Origin: [Scytonema hofmanni] UTEX 2349
Lineage (GTDB): Bacteria; Cyanobacteriota; Cyanobacteriia; Cyanobacteriales; Nostocaceae
Length of the DNA: 64,000 bases
Assembly (NCBI RefSeq): GCF_000582685.1
Contig: NZ_KK073768.1
Coordinates: forward strand, 909,831-973,830
Direction of reading: 5' to 3'
The notes under the pieces were generated by a model. It made no database searches. It was not told the origin of the DNA and was given only the letters and a program-made list of their open reading frames with translations. Both the position numbers and the translations under genes were made by a program. This document shows, one piece after another, positions 53,874-62,300 of this stretch (its first letter is position 1; each line of letters begins with the position of its first letter).

Positions 53874-54047
53874 AACGCAGAAAAATAAGAGTTTAGAAGA
53901 GTCTTTGCGCTCATTCCTCACAAATTTTAATTTAGGCAATCTTTAACAAACATACTCCGTAGCTTTACGATTATTGCAGTTCAAGTGAGGTACTCACGTT
54001 CTACAATAAATATTTCCCCCGTTTGCCAAAATCAGGGTGAGTGAGTG

Positions 54048-55676
54048 ATGTTGTTAAAGTTGCATAAAATCGAAAAGCTGAAGATGAGTGTAGGCAATAG
54101 TTTACGCCCAATCTTGCCAGTGGCTGTCATATTCTTTGTTCTTTGTCTAATATTTACCCTGCATCGATATTACAGTTTTTACGCCTCATTCGATCAAGGC
54201 ATTTTTAACCAAGTTTTTTGGAATAACCTCCACGGACGCTTTTTTCAAAGTTCTCTGTCTTCAAGTCTTTCAACAAATGTCGTTCACGCTGGAGAAATCC
54301 CGACAGTTTATTACCATCGGCTAGGTCAACACTTTACACCAGCGTTGTTACTTTGGCTACCTATATATGCGTTGTTTCCCTCCCCAGCAACTTTAACGGT
54401 TATCCAAGTGACGCTGATTACTGCTGCTGGTTTGGTGTTGTATGTATTGGCACGACAATATTTAGAACCACCATTAGCAGTAATAATAACTACTAGCTAT
54501 TACGCTGCAAATGCCGTTATAGGTCCAACTTTATCCAACTTTCATGACATTTGTCAGATTCCCCTATTTATCTTTGGGTTGCTGCTAGCAATGGAAAAAC
54601 GCTGGTGGCGTCTATTTTGGGTGCTAGCAGTGTTAACTTTGGCAGTGCGGGAAGATAGCGGTGTAGGATTGTTTGGGGTTGGGATTTACATGATTTTAAG
54701 TAAACGCTTTTCCCGTGCTGGACTTGCTGTGTGTACGCTGAGTTTTGGGTATATGCTGGTTCTGACTAATTTGATTATGCCGCTGTTTTCTCAAGATATT
54801 TCCCAGCGGTTTATGATGGAGCGGTTTGGACAATATGCAGATGGTGATGAAGCTTCTACAGTGGAAATTATTTGGGGAATCGTTAGCAACCCAATTCGAT
54901 TGCTAGTAGAACTTGTCACACCAGTAGATAGAACAATTAAGTATTTACTTGGTCAATGGTTGCCTTTGGCTTTTGTCCCTGCTGTTGCGCCGGCATCTTG
55001 GGCAATCGCTGGTTTTCCTCTGTTAAAATTATTTTTAGGTAAAGGCGATTCGGTTTTAGCAATTACAATTCGCTATGCGATGACGGTAGTTCCTGGACTA
55101 TTTTACGGGGCAATTATCTGGTGGTCGCAACATCCGAAAGCCTTTAAACCTTCATTTCGTCGCTTTTGGGTGGGTTGTATTTGTCTTTCTTTGTTTTTTA
55201 GCTTTACATCGAACCCAAATCGAACCTTTTATTTTCTGATTCCTGATGCAGTCAAACCTTGGGTATATGTATCGCTCCCTCAACAATGGCATCATGTAGG
55301 ACAATTTCGTTCTTTATTAGCGCAAATTCCTTCTGATGCGAGCGTGTCTGCTAGTACTTATCTTGTACCGCATCTTTCCAGCCGTCGGGAAATTCTCCGC
55401 TTACCGAAATTAGAGTTAAGAAATGATGCGCGGGAGGTGATAAAGGTAGATTATGCGATCGCCGATTTGTGGCAATTACAGCAATATGCACCAGCTTTCA
55501 AAAGCGATCGCGCTCAAGAGCAAGAGTTTATCCAACTCATTGACCAGCTGACCGCTAATCAAGAATATGGCATCATTGGCTTTGAAGATGGTGTTATCCT
55601 ACTGAAAAAATCTGCCATCTCAAAAGAGGAAGCTTCATCTGCTTGGTTAGACTTTCGCAAAGAAGTGGGGAGTTGA
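54048..55676 (+). CDS. DUF2079 family polytopic membrane protein
   Basis: 542 codons from ATG 54048, preceded by AGGGTGAG; a GTG directly before it and an ATG at 54087 are alternatives. Roughly nine to eleven membrane segments starting at residue 23 (LPVAVIFFVLCLIFTLHRYY). DUF2079 markers are YASFDQGIFNQVFWNNLHG near the first loop and LSNFHDICQIPLFIFGLLLA, AVREDSGVGLFGVGIYMIL. The fold is like GT-C glycosyltransferases, so lipid-linked sugar transfer is possible but unproven. A soluble C-terminal part begins near residue 420. Followed by repeats. Confidence 0.87.
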   Translation: MLLKLHKIEKLKMSVGNSLRPILPVAVIFFVLCLIFTLHRYYSFYASFDQGIFNQVFWNNLHGRFFQSSLSSSLSTNVVHAGEIPTVYYHRLGQHFTPALLLWLPIYALFPSPATLTVIQVTLITAAGLVLYVLARQYLEPPLAVIITTSYYAANAVIGPTLSNFHDICQIPLFIFGLLLAMEKRWWRLFWVLAVLTLAVREDSGVGLFGVGIYMILSKRFSRAGLAVCTLSFGYMLVLTNLIMPLFSQDISQRFMMERFGQYADGDEASTVEIIWGIVSNPIRLLVELVTPVDRTIKYLLGQWLPLAFVPAVAPASWAIAGFPLLKLFLGKGDSVLAITIRYAMTVVPGLFYGAIIWWSQHPKAFKPSFRRFWVGCICLSLFFSFTSNPNRTFYFLIPDAVKPWVYVSLPQQWHHVGQFRSLLAQIPSDASVSASTYLVPHLSSRREILRLPKLELRNDAREVIKVDYAIADLWQLQQYAPAFKSDRAQEQEFIQLIDQLTANQEYGIIGFEDGVILLKKSAISKEEASSAWLDFRKEVGS

Positions 55677-55815
55677 GGCAGGGGAGGCAGAGGAGGCAGG
55701 GGGAGATGAGGCAAATAGTTCTTTTTTCCCGATGCCCCATGCCCCATGCCCCATGCCCCATGCCCCATGCCCAATGCCCAATGCCCGATGCCCGATGCCC
55801 AATGCCCCATTCCCT
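55677..55815. repeat. CAGGGGAGG 9-mer and ATGCCCC heptamer arrays
   Basis: GGCAGGGGA-type units (about 55676-55703) are followed by ATGCCCC/ATGCCCA/ATGCCCG heptamers (about 55732-55810). They directly precede the ORF-less IS200/IS605-type element. Confidence 0.85.
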
Positions 55816-55842
55816 AGTTATATTTTTGGATATTTGTAAATT

Positions 55843-56220
55843 TGACACTCCCCGGCGTGAACGCACGGGGATTCTTGGCTCAACGAAACCACTTAAATTA
55901 GATTCCTTGCAGTCTCTAACCCAGAGGTGGGATTCTCCCCAAGCGTTAATTCGGGTATGCCCTACCCTATTTGCATTTGAAGCAAGTCCTGTTTGATTTT
56001 GAAGCAAATTCGCTTCAAAAAAACTGTTTGTCTAGCCCCTCTGAATCTTTTACCTACTGCGAGGTGGAGTCTAGAAAAATGCAGTAGAACCGCATAGATT
56101 CAGTTTTCAAGGTTCAGCGCTTTGTCTTTCGACAGCTAGGTTTTTTAAGTGGTTAATTACCTTACCACTCCGCTTAGTATATCAGAAAAGCCGTCCTATA
56201 AGGACGGGGCTTTAGACCCC
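55843..56220 (-). mobile_element. ORF-less IS200/IS605-type element (PATE-like)
   Basis: Both ends have hairpins as in IS200/IS605 elements: at the low end CCCCGGCGTGAACGCACGGGG (55850-55870, stem with one bulge) within a TTGACACTCC...GATTCTTGGCTCAAC context; at the high end AAAGCCGTCC and GGACGGGGCTTT (56187-56213). Neither a tnpA, tnpB nor iscB frame is present; the longest frames are short and unlike these families. There are no long terminal inverted repeats. I infer a non-autonomous derivative mobilised by a related transposase elsewhere. Confidence 0.7.
56020..56145 (-). ncRNA. Putative structured RNA inside the element (omega-RNA/HEARO-like)
   Basis: On the minus strand the pairing is nested. 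Outer helix: CTAGC with GCTAG (56135-56139 / 56032-56036). Next, a tetraloop hairpin TGTC-GAAA-GACA (56123-56134). Then CTGAATCT with AGATTCAG (56096-56103 / 56041-56048) enclosing CTACTGC with GCAGTAG (56081-56087 / 56054-56060). GAACC (about 56111-56115) could also pair with GGTTC (about 56088-56092), which would make a pseudoknot. A run of seven T follows, then a GAAGC-GCTTC hairpin. Its place just inside the presumed left end resembles the RNA of IscB elements. Unproven. Confidence 0.5.
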
Positions 56221-56253
56221 AAATTTTCGGTAAAGAATCATGGAGTTTAGTTG

Positions 56254-57441
56254 ATGAAGATATTAGTATTAAGTTGGGAGTTTCCACCCCGCATTGTGGG
56301 AGGAATTGCGCGTCATGTAGCGGAGTTGTACCCGGAAATAGTTAAATTAGGACATGAAGTCCACTTAATTACAGTGGAGTTTGGTCAGGCACCGATGTAT
56401 GAGATAGTGGATGGAGTGCATATACATCGCGTGCCGGTGGCTGGTAGTAACGACTTTTTCCACTGGGTAGTCAACTTAAATGACAGCATGGGGCATCACG
56501 GCGGTAAGTTGATGCTAGAAGATGGTTCGTTTGATATTATCCATGCTCATGATTGGTTAGTTGGGGATGCTGCGATCGCTCTCAAGAATACCTTTAAAGT
56601 ACCGTTAATTGCTACAATCCACGCGACCGAATTCGGACGCCACAATGGTATTCACACTCCTACCCACCATTATATTAGTCGCAAAGAAAACCTACTTGCT
56701 TTCAACGCTTGGCGGATTATCGTTTGTACCGACTACATGCGACGAGAAGTTGAACGAGCGCTTCACAGTCCTTGGGATAAAATCGATGTTATCTATAACG
56801 GTATTAGACCAGAAAAGAAACAACATCATCAAAGTTTTCACGCTCAAGATTTTCGCCGTCAATTTGCCGACGACAATGAGAAAATTGTTTATTACGTCGG
56901 TCGCATGACCTATGAAAAAAACGTTTCCGGATTGCTAAATGCAGCACCGAAGATACTTTCACAAATGGGTGGTTACGTCAAGTTTGTCATTATTGGTGGT
57001 GGCAATACCGACCATCTTAAACGTCAAGCTTGGGATTTGGGAATTGCCCACAAGTGTTATTTTACCGGCTTTATGTCCGATGAATACTTGGATAAATTTC
57101 AAACCATCGCTGACTGTGCCGTTTTTCCTAGTCTTTACGAACCCTTTGGTATTGTTGCGTTAGAAAGCTTTGCCTCTCGCGTTCCGGTAGTCGTTTCTAA
57201 TACTGGTGGATTTCCCGAAGTCGTGCAACACACAAAAACAGGTATTGTGACCTGGGTTAACAATCCAGATTCTCTAGCTTGGGGAATATTAGAAGTGTTG
57301 AAAAATCCAGGTTATCGCCAATGGTTAGTGGATAATGCTTATGAGGATTTAGAAAAACGCTTTAGCTGGTCTAAAATAAGCAAGCAAACAGAGGATGTAT
57401 ATCAGCGGACAGTTAAAGAGCGAAGTTCCGTTGTATGGTAG
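56254..57441 (+). CDS. Glycosyltransferase family 4 protein
   Basis: 395 codons from ATG 56254 with GGAG upstream. GT-B fold: N-terminal ILVLSWEFPPRIVGGIARHV (as in starch/glycogen synthase-like GT4/GT5 proteins), then DIIHAHDWLVGDAAI and IATIHATEFGRHNGI. The C-terminal domain has VYYVGRMTYEKNVSGLL and the nucleotide-sugar motif PSLYEPFGIVALESFASRVP. No membrane segment. Donor and acceptor are not identified. It starts 34 bp after the mobile element, which therefore occupies its promoter region. Confidence 0.92.
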   Translation: MKILVLSWEFPPRIVGGIARHVAELYPEIVKLGHEVHLITVEFGQAPMYEIVDGVHIHRVPVAGSNDFFHWVVNLNDSMGHHGGKLMLEDGSFDIIHAHDWLVGDAAIALKNTFKVPLIATIHATEFGRHNGIHTPTHHYISRKENLLAFNAWRIIVCTDYMRREVERALHSPWDKIDVIYNGIRPEKKQHHQSFHAQDFRRQFADDNEKIVYYVGRMTYEKNVSGLLNAAPKILSQMGGYVKFVIIGGGNTDHLKRQAWDLGIAHKCYFTGFMSDEYLDKFQTIADCAVFPSLYEPFGIVALESFASRVPVVVSNTGGFPEVVQHTKTGIVTWVNNPDSLAWGILEVLKNPGYRQWLVDNAYEDLEKRFSWSKISKQTEDVYQRTVKERSSVVW

Positions 57442-57583
57442 TTAGTGGTTAGTTGATAGTGGTTAGTGGTTAGTGGTTAGTGGTTAAAGATTAAGAGTAA
57501 TTTTGGACAACCATCAACTAACAATCATCAACTAACAATCATCAACTAACAACCATCAACTATCAACCAACAATTAGTATACA
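57442..57583. repeat. GTGGTTA and CAACTAACAAT tandem repeats
   Basis: A plus-type block (about 57440-57485) faces a complementary block (about 57512-57570), allowing a large hairpin upstream of cyanophycinase. It may affect its expression; no promoter assigned. Confidence 0.7.
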
Positions 57584-58564
57584 TTGTTTAAGATTGCCCT
57601 CAGGCTGGTCTGGATAATAGCGATCGCCTCAATATTGCCTGTTGAAGCGAAGGTAACACCCTATTTAAAGGGCAACCCTGCCAATGTCAATCCTTCTTTG
57701 CAGGGTCCTGTCTTTAATTTGGGTGGAGGTGGTCCCGATGTCGATGAAGCTATTCAGTGGATGATTAACCGAGTCAGGGGATGTACTAACTGCGCTACCA
57801 AGGTTGATGTAGTTGTCCTCCGCGCTTCTGGGGATGACAGTTACAATCAGCCAATTTACCAGATGAAAGGTGTGGACTCGGTGCAGACTTTCGTAATTAC
57901 CAAACGCAAAGATGCAAACAACCCTGATATTGTCAACAAAGTTGAAAATGCCGAAGTGATTTTCTTTGCAGGTGGCGACCAGTGTAAATACATCCGCAAC
58001 TTGAAAAATACCAAGCTGGAAACTGCTGTAGAATCAGTTTACGCTAGGGGAGGCGGTATTGGGGGAACGAGTGCGGGAGCGATGATTCAAAGTGACTTTG
58101 TTTACAACGCTTGTGCAAACAGAGTTGAAACTGAAGACGCACTCGCAGATCCTTATCGAGATGTAAACTTTACCTATAACTTTTTTTCCTGGGAAAATCT
58201 GAGAGGAACCATTGTAGACACCCACTTTTACAAACGCGAAAGAATGGGTAGGATAATGGCTTTCATCGCTCGTCAAATCAAAGATGGTGTAGCTAAAAGT
58301 GCTTTGGGGATAGCAGTTAGCGAAGATACATCGGTGGTTGTCGAGAAAAACGGCAGAGTAAAAGTGATGGGTAGAGGTCCCGCGTACTTTATACTAGGCG
58401 ATCGCACTCCTGAAGTCTGCAAAAAGCGAACTCCTCTAACCTACTCCAACTACAAAATCTGGAAAGTTAACAGCGGCAACACATTCAACTTGAAAAACAG
58501 ACCAACAACAGGATATTATCTCAGGAGCGTCAAAAGAGGGCGAATAGATTCAGATCCATACTAG
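57584..58564 (+). CDS. Cyanophycinase (S51-type), exported form
   Basis: 326 codons from a TTG at 57584; no in-frame ATG lies in the plausible region, and from this start a signal peptide appears (FKIALRLVWIIAIASILPVE, cleavage after EA near residue 22). The enzyme core has FNLGGGGPDVDEAIQWM, ANAEVIFFAGGDQCKYIRNL-type text, and the nucleophile elbow GGTSAGAMIQS with S163. It hydrolyses cyanophycin (multi-L-arginyl-poly-L-aspartate) to beta-Asp-Arg dipeptides. An exported form is unexpected because cyanophycin granules are cytoplasmic; extracellular or periplasmic scavenging is possible. Confidence 0.87.
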   Translation: MFKIALRLVWIIAIASILPVEAKVTPYLKGNPANVNPSLQGPVFNLGGGGPDVDEAIQWMINRVRGCTNCATKVDVVVLRASGDDSYNQPIYQMKGVDSVQTFVITKRKDANNPDIVNKVENAEVIFFAGGDQCKYIRNLKNTKLETAVESVYARGGGIGGTSAGAMIQSDFVYNACANRVETEDALADPYRDVNFTYNFFSWENLRGTIVDTHFYKRERMGRIMAFIARQIKDGVAKSALGIAVSEDTSVVVEKNGRVKVMGRGPAYFILGDRTPEVCKKRTPLTYSNYKIWKVNSGNTFNLKNRPTTGYYLRSVKRGRIDSDPY

Positions 58565-58574
58565 TGGAAAAGAT

Positions 58575-58686
58575 GTAGAGACATTCCGGCGGAACGTCTC
58601 TACAATATGTGTACCAACGCATAATTGAATTCGGTCGATGTCTATTAAATAACCCTCGTAGAGACGTTCCGGGGGAACGTCTCTAC
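58575..58686. repeat. Two GTAGAGACG-family hairpins
   Basis: Copies at 58575-58603 (ATTCCGGCGGAAC core) and 58658-58686 (GTTCCGGGGGAAC core), with TCGATGTCTA between them (about 58635-58644). They lie between converging cyanophycinase and cbiD genes. Confidence 0.75.
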
Positions 58687-58748
58687 GAGGACTGAAGAAA
58701 ATGACAAGGTTTTTCGGAGTTGCCAATGGCTGAAGCATCCAGCTTTCA

Positions 58749-59825
58749 TTACGAATAAAGATCGAGCAATTCTCTAGTCTTGGTATCCTCACTAATGATT
58801 TTACCTTGACGGTCAAATAAAATCACCCCTACTTTCAAAGAGTTATCTGCATACTTTTTCACGTAATTCTCTGCCTTCTGACTAATCTTTTCAGCCAAAG
58901 CAGCAAACACCACATCTGCTAACTTCAGTTCCACCAACTTTTTATACGCTTCATCAGCCGTCTTCAGTTGCAAAATTGCCCGAACTGCGGAAATATCACC
59001 TTGAAGAGCAACAGCAGCTGCAATAATTTCTAACTTAGCATCTGCCAAATGACTTGAAGTATTAAAAATTCCCCCAGCAAGCTTAATCAACTTTCCTTGA
59101 TATCCCAACAACAACACCGATTCAGCTTGATAAAGTCCCGCTTCTACCAGCATTGCACCGAGCCAATTTCCCGTTGAAACAATCATTTCTTCTGGAATCC
59201 CTAAACGCTGCGCTACAGAATAACCATTGCTACCAATACAAAATACCAAGTTGGGAAAACGCTGCACTTTCTCTTGCAAAATAGCACGAAATTCTTCCAA
59301 GTGGTCAGCAGCACTCATCGGTTGAGAAATCCCACTAGTTCCCAACAACGCCAAACCCTCTAAAATACCAAAAGCTGCATTAGATGTACGTTGAGCGAGT
59401 TGACGACCTTCGGGAAGGATAATCCGCACGATCGCAGTTTTATCTTCAGGAATTAGCGGTAACAAATTCGCTTCAAAAAGCCGTCGAGCATAACTATAAA
59501 TAGCAGCTTCCCCCGCTGCCGTTTTCCCCAATCCCTCACCGGCTTCTAAAACCAAAGCCTCATCTTGTCGTGGTAATAACTTCACCCATGCCCAAATCGG
59601 AGTATTCCTCGTCAAATCCAAATTATCACCTGGGTCAGACAAAGCGATCGCCAACGCACTCGTTGATTCTAAACCAGCGACTTGCTCAACTAAAATTTCT
59701 GCACTTTCACCAAGCAAATCTAACGTCAGTGACAATATCACATCCGTGCCATTTTGTAAATGCACCAAAGCAGCCTTTGCCGCAGCAACAGCGAAAACCG
59801 GGAGAGTGTAACCTTTACGCGCCAT
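58749..59825 (-). CDS. cbiD: Cobalt-precorrin-5B (C1)-methyltransferase
   Basis: 358 codons from ATG 59823-59825 (MARKGYTLPVFAVAAAKAAL); the longer frame upstream runs through a repeat. CbiD pattern: DPGDNLDLTRNTPIWAWVKL, GLGKTAAGEAAIYSYARRLF, GTSGISQPMSAADHLEEFR, GNWLGAMLVEAGLYQAE and LAGGIFNTSSHLADAKLEI. It methylates C1 in anaerobic-type cobalamin (pseudocobalamin) synthesis using S-adenosylmethionine. No other cobalamin gene is adjacent and I see no B12 riboswitch upstream. Confidence 0.95.
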   Translation of the reverse strand: MARKGYTLPVFAVAAAKAALVHLQNGTDVILSLTLDLLGESAEILVEQVAGLESTSALAIALSDPGDNLDLTRNTPIWAWVKLLPRQDEALVLEAGEGLGKTAAGEAAIYSYARRLFEANLLPLIPEDKTAIVRIILPEGRQLAQRTSNAAFGILEGLALLGTSGISQPMSAADHLEEFRAILQEKVQRFPNLVFCIGSNGYSVAQRLGIPEEMIVSTGNWLGAMLVEAGLYQAESVLLLGYQGKLIKLAGGIFNTSSHLADAKLEIIAAAVALQGDISAVRAILQLKTADEAYKKLVELKLADVVFAALAEKISQKAENYVKKYADNSLKVGVILFDRQGKIISEDTKTRELLDLYS

Positions 59826-59862
59826 TTTATCTTTGAAACCAACAAATATTCTTATAGTCAAT

Positions 59863-59891
59863 TTAAAGACGTTCCACCGGAACGTCTCTAC
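59863..59891. repeat. GTAGAGACG-family hairpin
   Basis: Degenerate left arm TTAAAGACGTTCC with right arm GGAACGTCTCTAC, immediately upstream of cbiD. Confidence 0.7.
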
Positions 59892-60054
59892 GAGGTTTGT
59901 TTTTCCATGACGTTGCGTAAGTCTTATCTTAATTTTGCCACTATTAAACACATCTTATGAAATTCATAAGAATATATTTTTGTCAAGTTGTTGCAAATTT
60001 TCTTTACATAGTGTTACATTGTTTAACAAGGAAACAAATTTAAGGAAAAAAACC

Positions 60055-60267
60055 ATGACATCACGCAGCTATGTAGTAGAAGAACAAAACCGACTAAATA
60101 ATTACGCCATTGAGCCGAAGATGTACGTAGACCAAAACCCAGGCTTTGGTTTCACCGAGTATGCAGAAAAGCTGAATGGTCGTTTAGCAATGATTGGCTT
60201 TGTTGCACTCATCGCTATCGAAGTATTCACCGGACATGGTGCGATCGCTTGGTTGACAATCCTGTAA
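60055..60267 (+). CDS. High-light-inducible protein (Hlip, one-helix LHC-like)
   Basis: 70 codons from ATG 60055 with AAGGA upstream. The chlorophyll-binding helix is intact: FTEYAEKLNGRLAMIGFVAL, with the ExxNGRxAMxGF motif, followed by IAIEVFTGHGAIAWL. Hlips bind chlorophyll and carotenoid in thylakoids and protect newly made photosystem or chlorophyll-synthesis complexes under high light. A small membrane protein gene follows after 56 bp, probably in the same transcript. Confidence 0.95.
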   Translation: MTSRSYVVEEQNRLNNYAIEPKMYVDQNPGFGFTEYAEKLNGRLAMIGFVALIAIEVFTGHGAIAWLTIL

Positions 60268-60323
60268 ATTTCTAGCTACGCAGATATCAACAAAAAAACT
60301 TAAATTAAATTTGGAGAAACACA

Positions 60324-60563
60324 ATGAGAACTGATTTTGACTTTCCTAAAAAAGATTTACTTGGACCCGTTGTATTTAGACCTGATTTCAACAGCTTTGA
60401 AAAAATCAATGTAAATCAAGCTTGGTCATTGTTTTTCACTGCCGGGAAAGAAGATAAAGTATTAGGACTAAACCCTGAACTTGGCAAATTCTTCACCTAT
60501 TTATTAATTGCTATTGGTGCAACAGGTTCTCTTTTAGCAGGTGCTTTCATCCATATGGCATAA
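60324..60563 (+). CDS. Small one-helix membrane protein next to Hlip
   Basis: 79 codons; ATG with GGAG upstream. A soluble N-terminal half (FDFPKKDLLGPVVFRPDFNS, then WSLFFTAGKEDKVLGLNPEL) is followed by one membrane segment (residues about 58-77, FTYLLIAIGATGSLLAGAFI). It lacks the Hlip ExxNGRxAM motif. I do not recognise a named family. Close spacing with the Hlip gene suggests that they work together, possibly as thylakoid partners. Confidence 0.75.
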   Translation: MRTDFDFPKKDLLGPVVFRPDFNSFEKINVNQAWSLFFTAGKEDKVLGLNPELGKFFTYLLIAIGATGSLLAGAFIHMA

Positions 60564-60663
60564 GACTTTCTGTCCATCTTTTAATGTGTATCAAAGTTCT
60601 GGTTTTTGCAACTAGGACTTTTTTTTTACAGGACTTATATCATGTCAGACAAATTACATATAC

Positions 60664-60725
60664 TGTAAAGACGTTCCGGCGTAGAGACGTTCCGCCGTAA
60701 AGACGTTCCGCCGGAACGTCTCTAC
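60664..60725. repeat. Nested triple GTAGAGACG-family repeat
   Basis: Left arms occur three times in a row (GTAAAGACGTTCCGG, GTAGAGACGTTCCGC, GTAAAGACGTTCCGC) before a single right arm (GGAACGTCTCTAC). This suggests partial tandem duplication or successive insertion of one hairpin. Confidence 0.8.
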
Positions 60726-60802
60726 GAGGGTTGCGATATTTTTATTAACGTCTGTACATCTTTTCCACGCTTATGTCTATTTAGAAACGTTAATAAAATC
60801 AT

Positions 60803-61528
60803 CTATTTAGCCAAAATCTGTTGCCACTCATCCTCTGATAAAGGTTGCAAAACTAATTGAATATTAAAACAATTAATAGCAGCAGCAACCAAAGCAGCAA
60901 TAATTGTTTCTCTAGTTAGATTTTGAGGAAGTTGCACAGAAGTAAAAGATTCTGCACCAAATACAGTTGCAAACAATTCTGGATTCGGTTGCAAGCGTAT
61001 TGAACCATGTTGTAAAATTGCCTTGCCACGTCGCAGTTGAGCGCTACCGATGAGTTTGCAATTATCAACTGTAACTAAATCTGCACTAGTTGCAGTGCCA
61101 AAACAGTTAGGGTTGTGAATGTAACCGCGTCCTGCGGTACCGTAGTGTAATTCTACGTCAAGCGATCGCCATCCTTGAATTAAAAACTCACAAATTTTTT
61201 CATACATCTGAATACGACTCCCATTGAGTCCAGATGTCACAACAGCATAAGTTAAATCACCTTGATGCAACACAGCACGTCCACCTGTAGGACGCCGCAC
61301 CAATTCTAGTTTTTCACCTTGCCAAAGAATATCTTGCCAATATGCGGGATATTGACGTTGATGATAGCCTAAAGAAATGGCAGGTGGCGACCAAGTATAA
61401 AACCGCAGACTTGACGGATGTCCCAAAATATGCTGCTGCAACAACCAGCCATCAATAGCCATCTGCACTTGTCCCGGTGCTTCTAATAGCGGAATTAGTC
61501 GCCAAACCTGCTTATTATCCGCGTCCAT
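60803..61528 (-). CDS. Lipoate-protein ligase A-like (biotin/lipoate A/B ligase family)
   Basis: 241 codons, ATG start. LplA/LipM pattern: RFYTWSPPAISLGYHQRQYP, then RRPTGGRAVLHQGDLTYAVV with the lipoate-binding RRxxGGGxV-like loop, and the lysine motif CKLIGSAQLRRGKAILQHGS. It transfers lipoate or octanoate to 2-oxoacid dehydrogenase or glycine-cleavage proteins. No C-terminal accessory domain, so it may be an octanoyl transferase rather than a complete ligase. Confidence 0.9.
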   Translation of the reverse strand: MDADNKQVWRLIPLLEAPGQVQMAIDGWLLQQHILGHPSSLRFYTWSPPAISLGYHQRQYPAYWQDILWQGEKLELVRRPTGGRAVLHQGDLTYAVVTSGLNGSRIQMYEKICEFLIQGWRSLDVELHYGTAGRGYIHNPNCFGTATSADLVTVDNCKLIGSAQLRRGKAILQHGSIRLQPNPELFATVFGAESFTSVQLPQNLTRETIIAALVAAAINCFNIQLVLQPLSEDEWQQILAK

Positions 61529-61555
61529 CTGCGTTCATCTGCGGTTAAAAATCCT

Positions 61556-62017
61556 TTAACTTAGACCAAACTCAGCTTGTAAAGCATCATCATTGTTATC
61601 AGCGATACTTGCCACAATGGTAATTAAACGGGAAGCTTCCCCAGCAGACAAATCCGCGAGAGTGCGTATGGCTATGACAACTACTTGATTTTCAATAATA
61701 CCAAAACGAGCTTCAAAAGTGCTAGAGCAGTTCATTTCCAATAGCCGGCGCATCAAGTTCGGTTCATCTTTGGCGGGTAACTTTAACACCACAGACCAAA
61801 CGGTTAAAGTGTCTTCATCGGTATTGCCGGCGAGTTGGACAAACACTTCCACACTACCGTATTTAAATTTCCACAAAATACCACCTTCTGCGTTGTGGTT
61901 AACCATCGCACTGTCATCTTGTTCTAGGGTATCAATGACATTTTCGATTATTTCCACATGGTTGATGGTGGTTTCTTCAGTAGCGATCGCTTCTTGATTT
62001 GTTTGGTAGCTTGTCAT
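61556..62017 (-). CDS. YbjN domain-containing protein
   Basis: 153 codons, ATG start. After a 30-residue N-terminal stretch, the YbjN (type III chaperone-like) domain covers residues about 25-150: ILWKFKYGSVEVFVQLAGNT, TVWSVVLKLPAKDEPNLMRR, FEARFGIIENQVVVIAIRTL, ending ITIVASIADNNDDALQAEFG. Members are thought to act as protein-binding regulators; loss in E. coli alters stress and motility traits. It precedes the lipoate ligase by 27 bp on the same strand, so they are likely co-transcribed. Confidence 0.87.
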   Translation of the reverse strand: MTSYQTNQEAIATEETTINHVEIIENVIDTLEQDDSAMVNHNAEGGILWKFKYGSVEVFVQLAGNTDEDTLTVWSVVLKLPAKDEPNLMRRLLEMNCSSTFEARFGIIENQVVVIAIRTLADLSAGEASRLITIVASIADNNDDALQAEFGLS

Positions 62018-62300
62018 ACAGATTTTTGCCTCAATAACTTTATGGTTTCATCTAGACATACTTTATAACTTGTAGACAAGGTTAAGGTAAAAATTGCTTT
62101 GACGCACCCTCAGACTGGAAGTCTGGGGCTATACAAACGAAGTCCGCCTACAGCGATCGCTTTCCTGCATTTGGTCTACTGAACTTATGAGAGCGATCGC
62201 ACCCTTGATTTTTCAGCCATATCGTCAAGGACATTAGCCGACTAATTCAGAAAATAGTTACAACATATGATATCATTTTATGATTACATAAGCTGCAACT

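Noticed and set aside
53188..53874. Minus-strand 228-codon frame rich in QCNP repeats
   Set aside because: Produced by the 21-bp minisatellite and the duplicated GC-rich repeat; overlaps the Uma2 pseudogene and has no start context.
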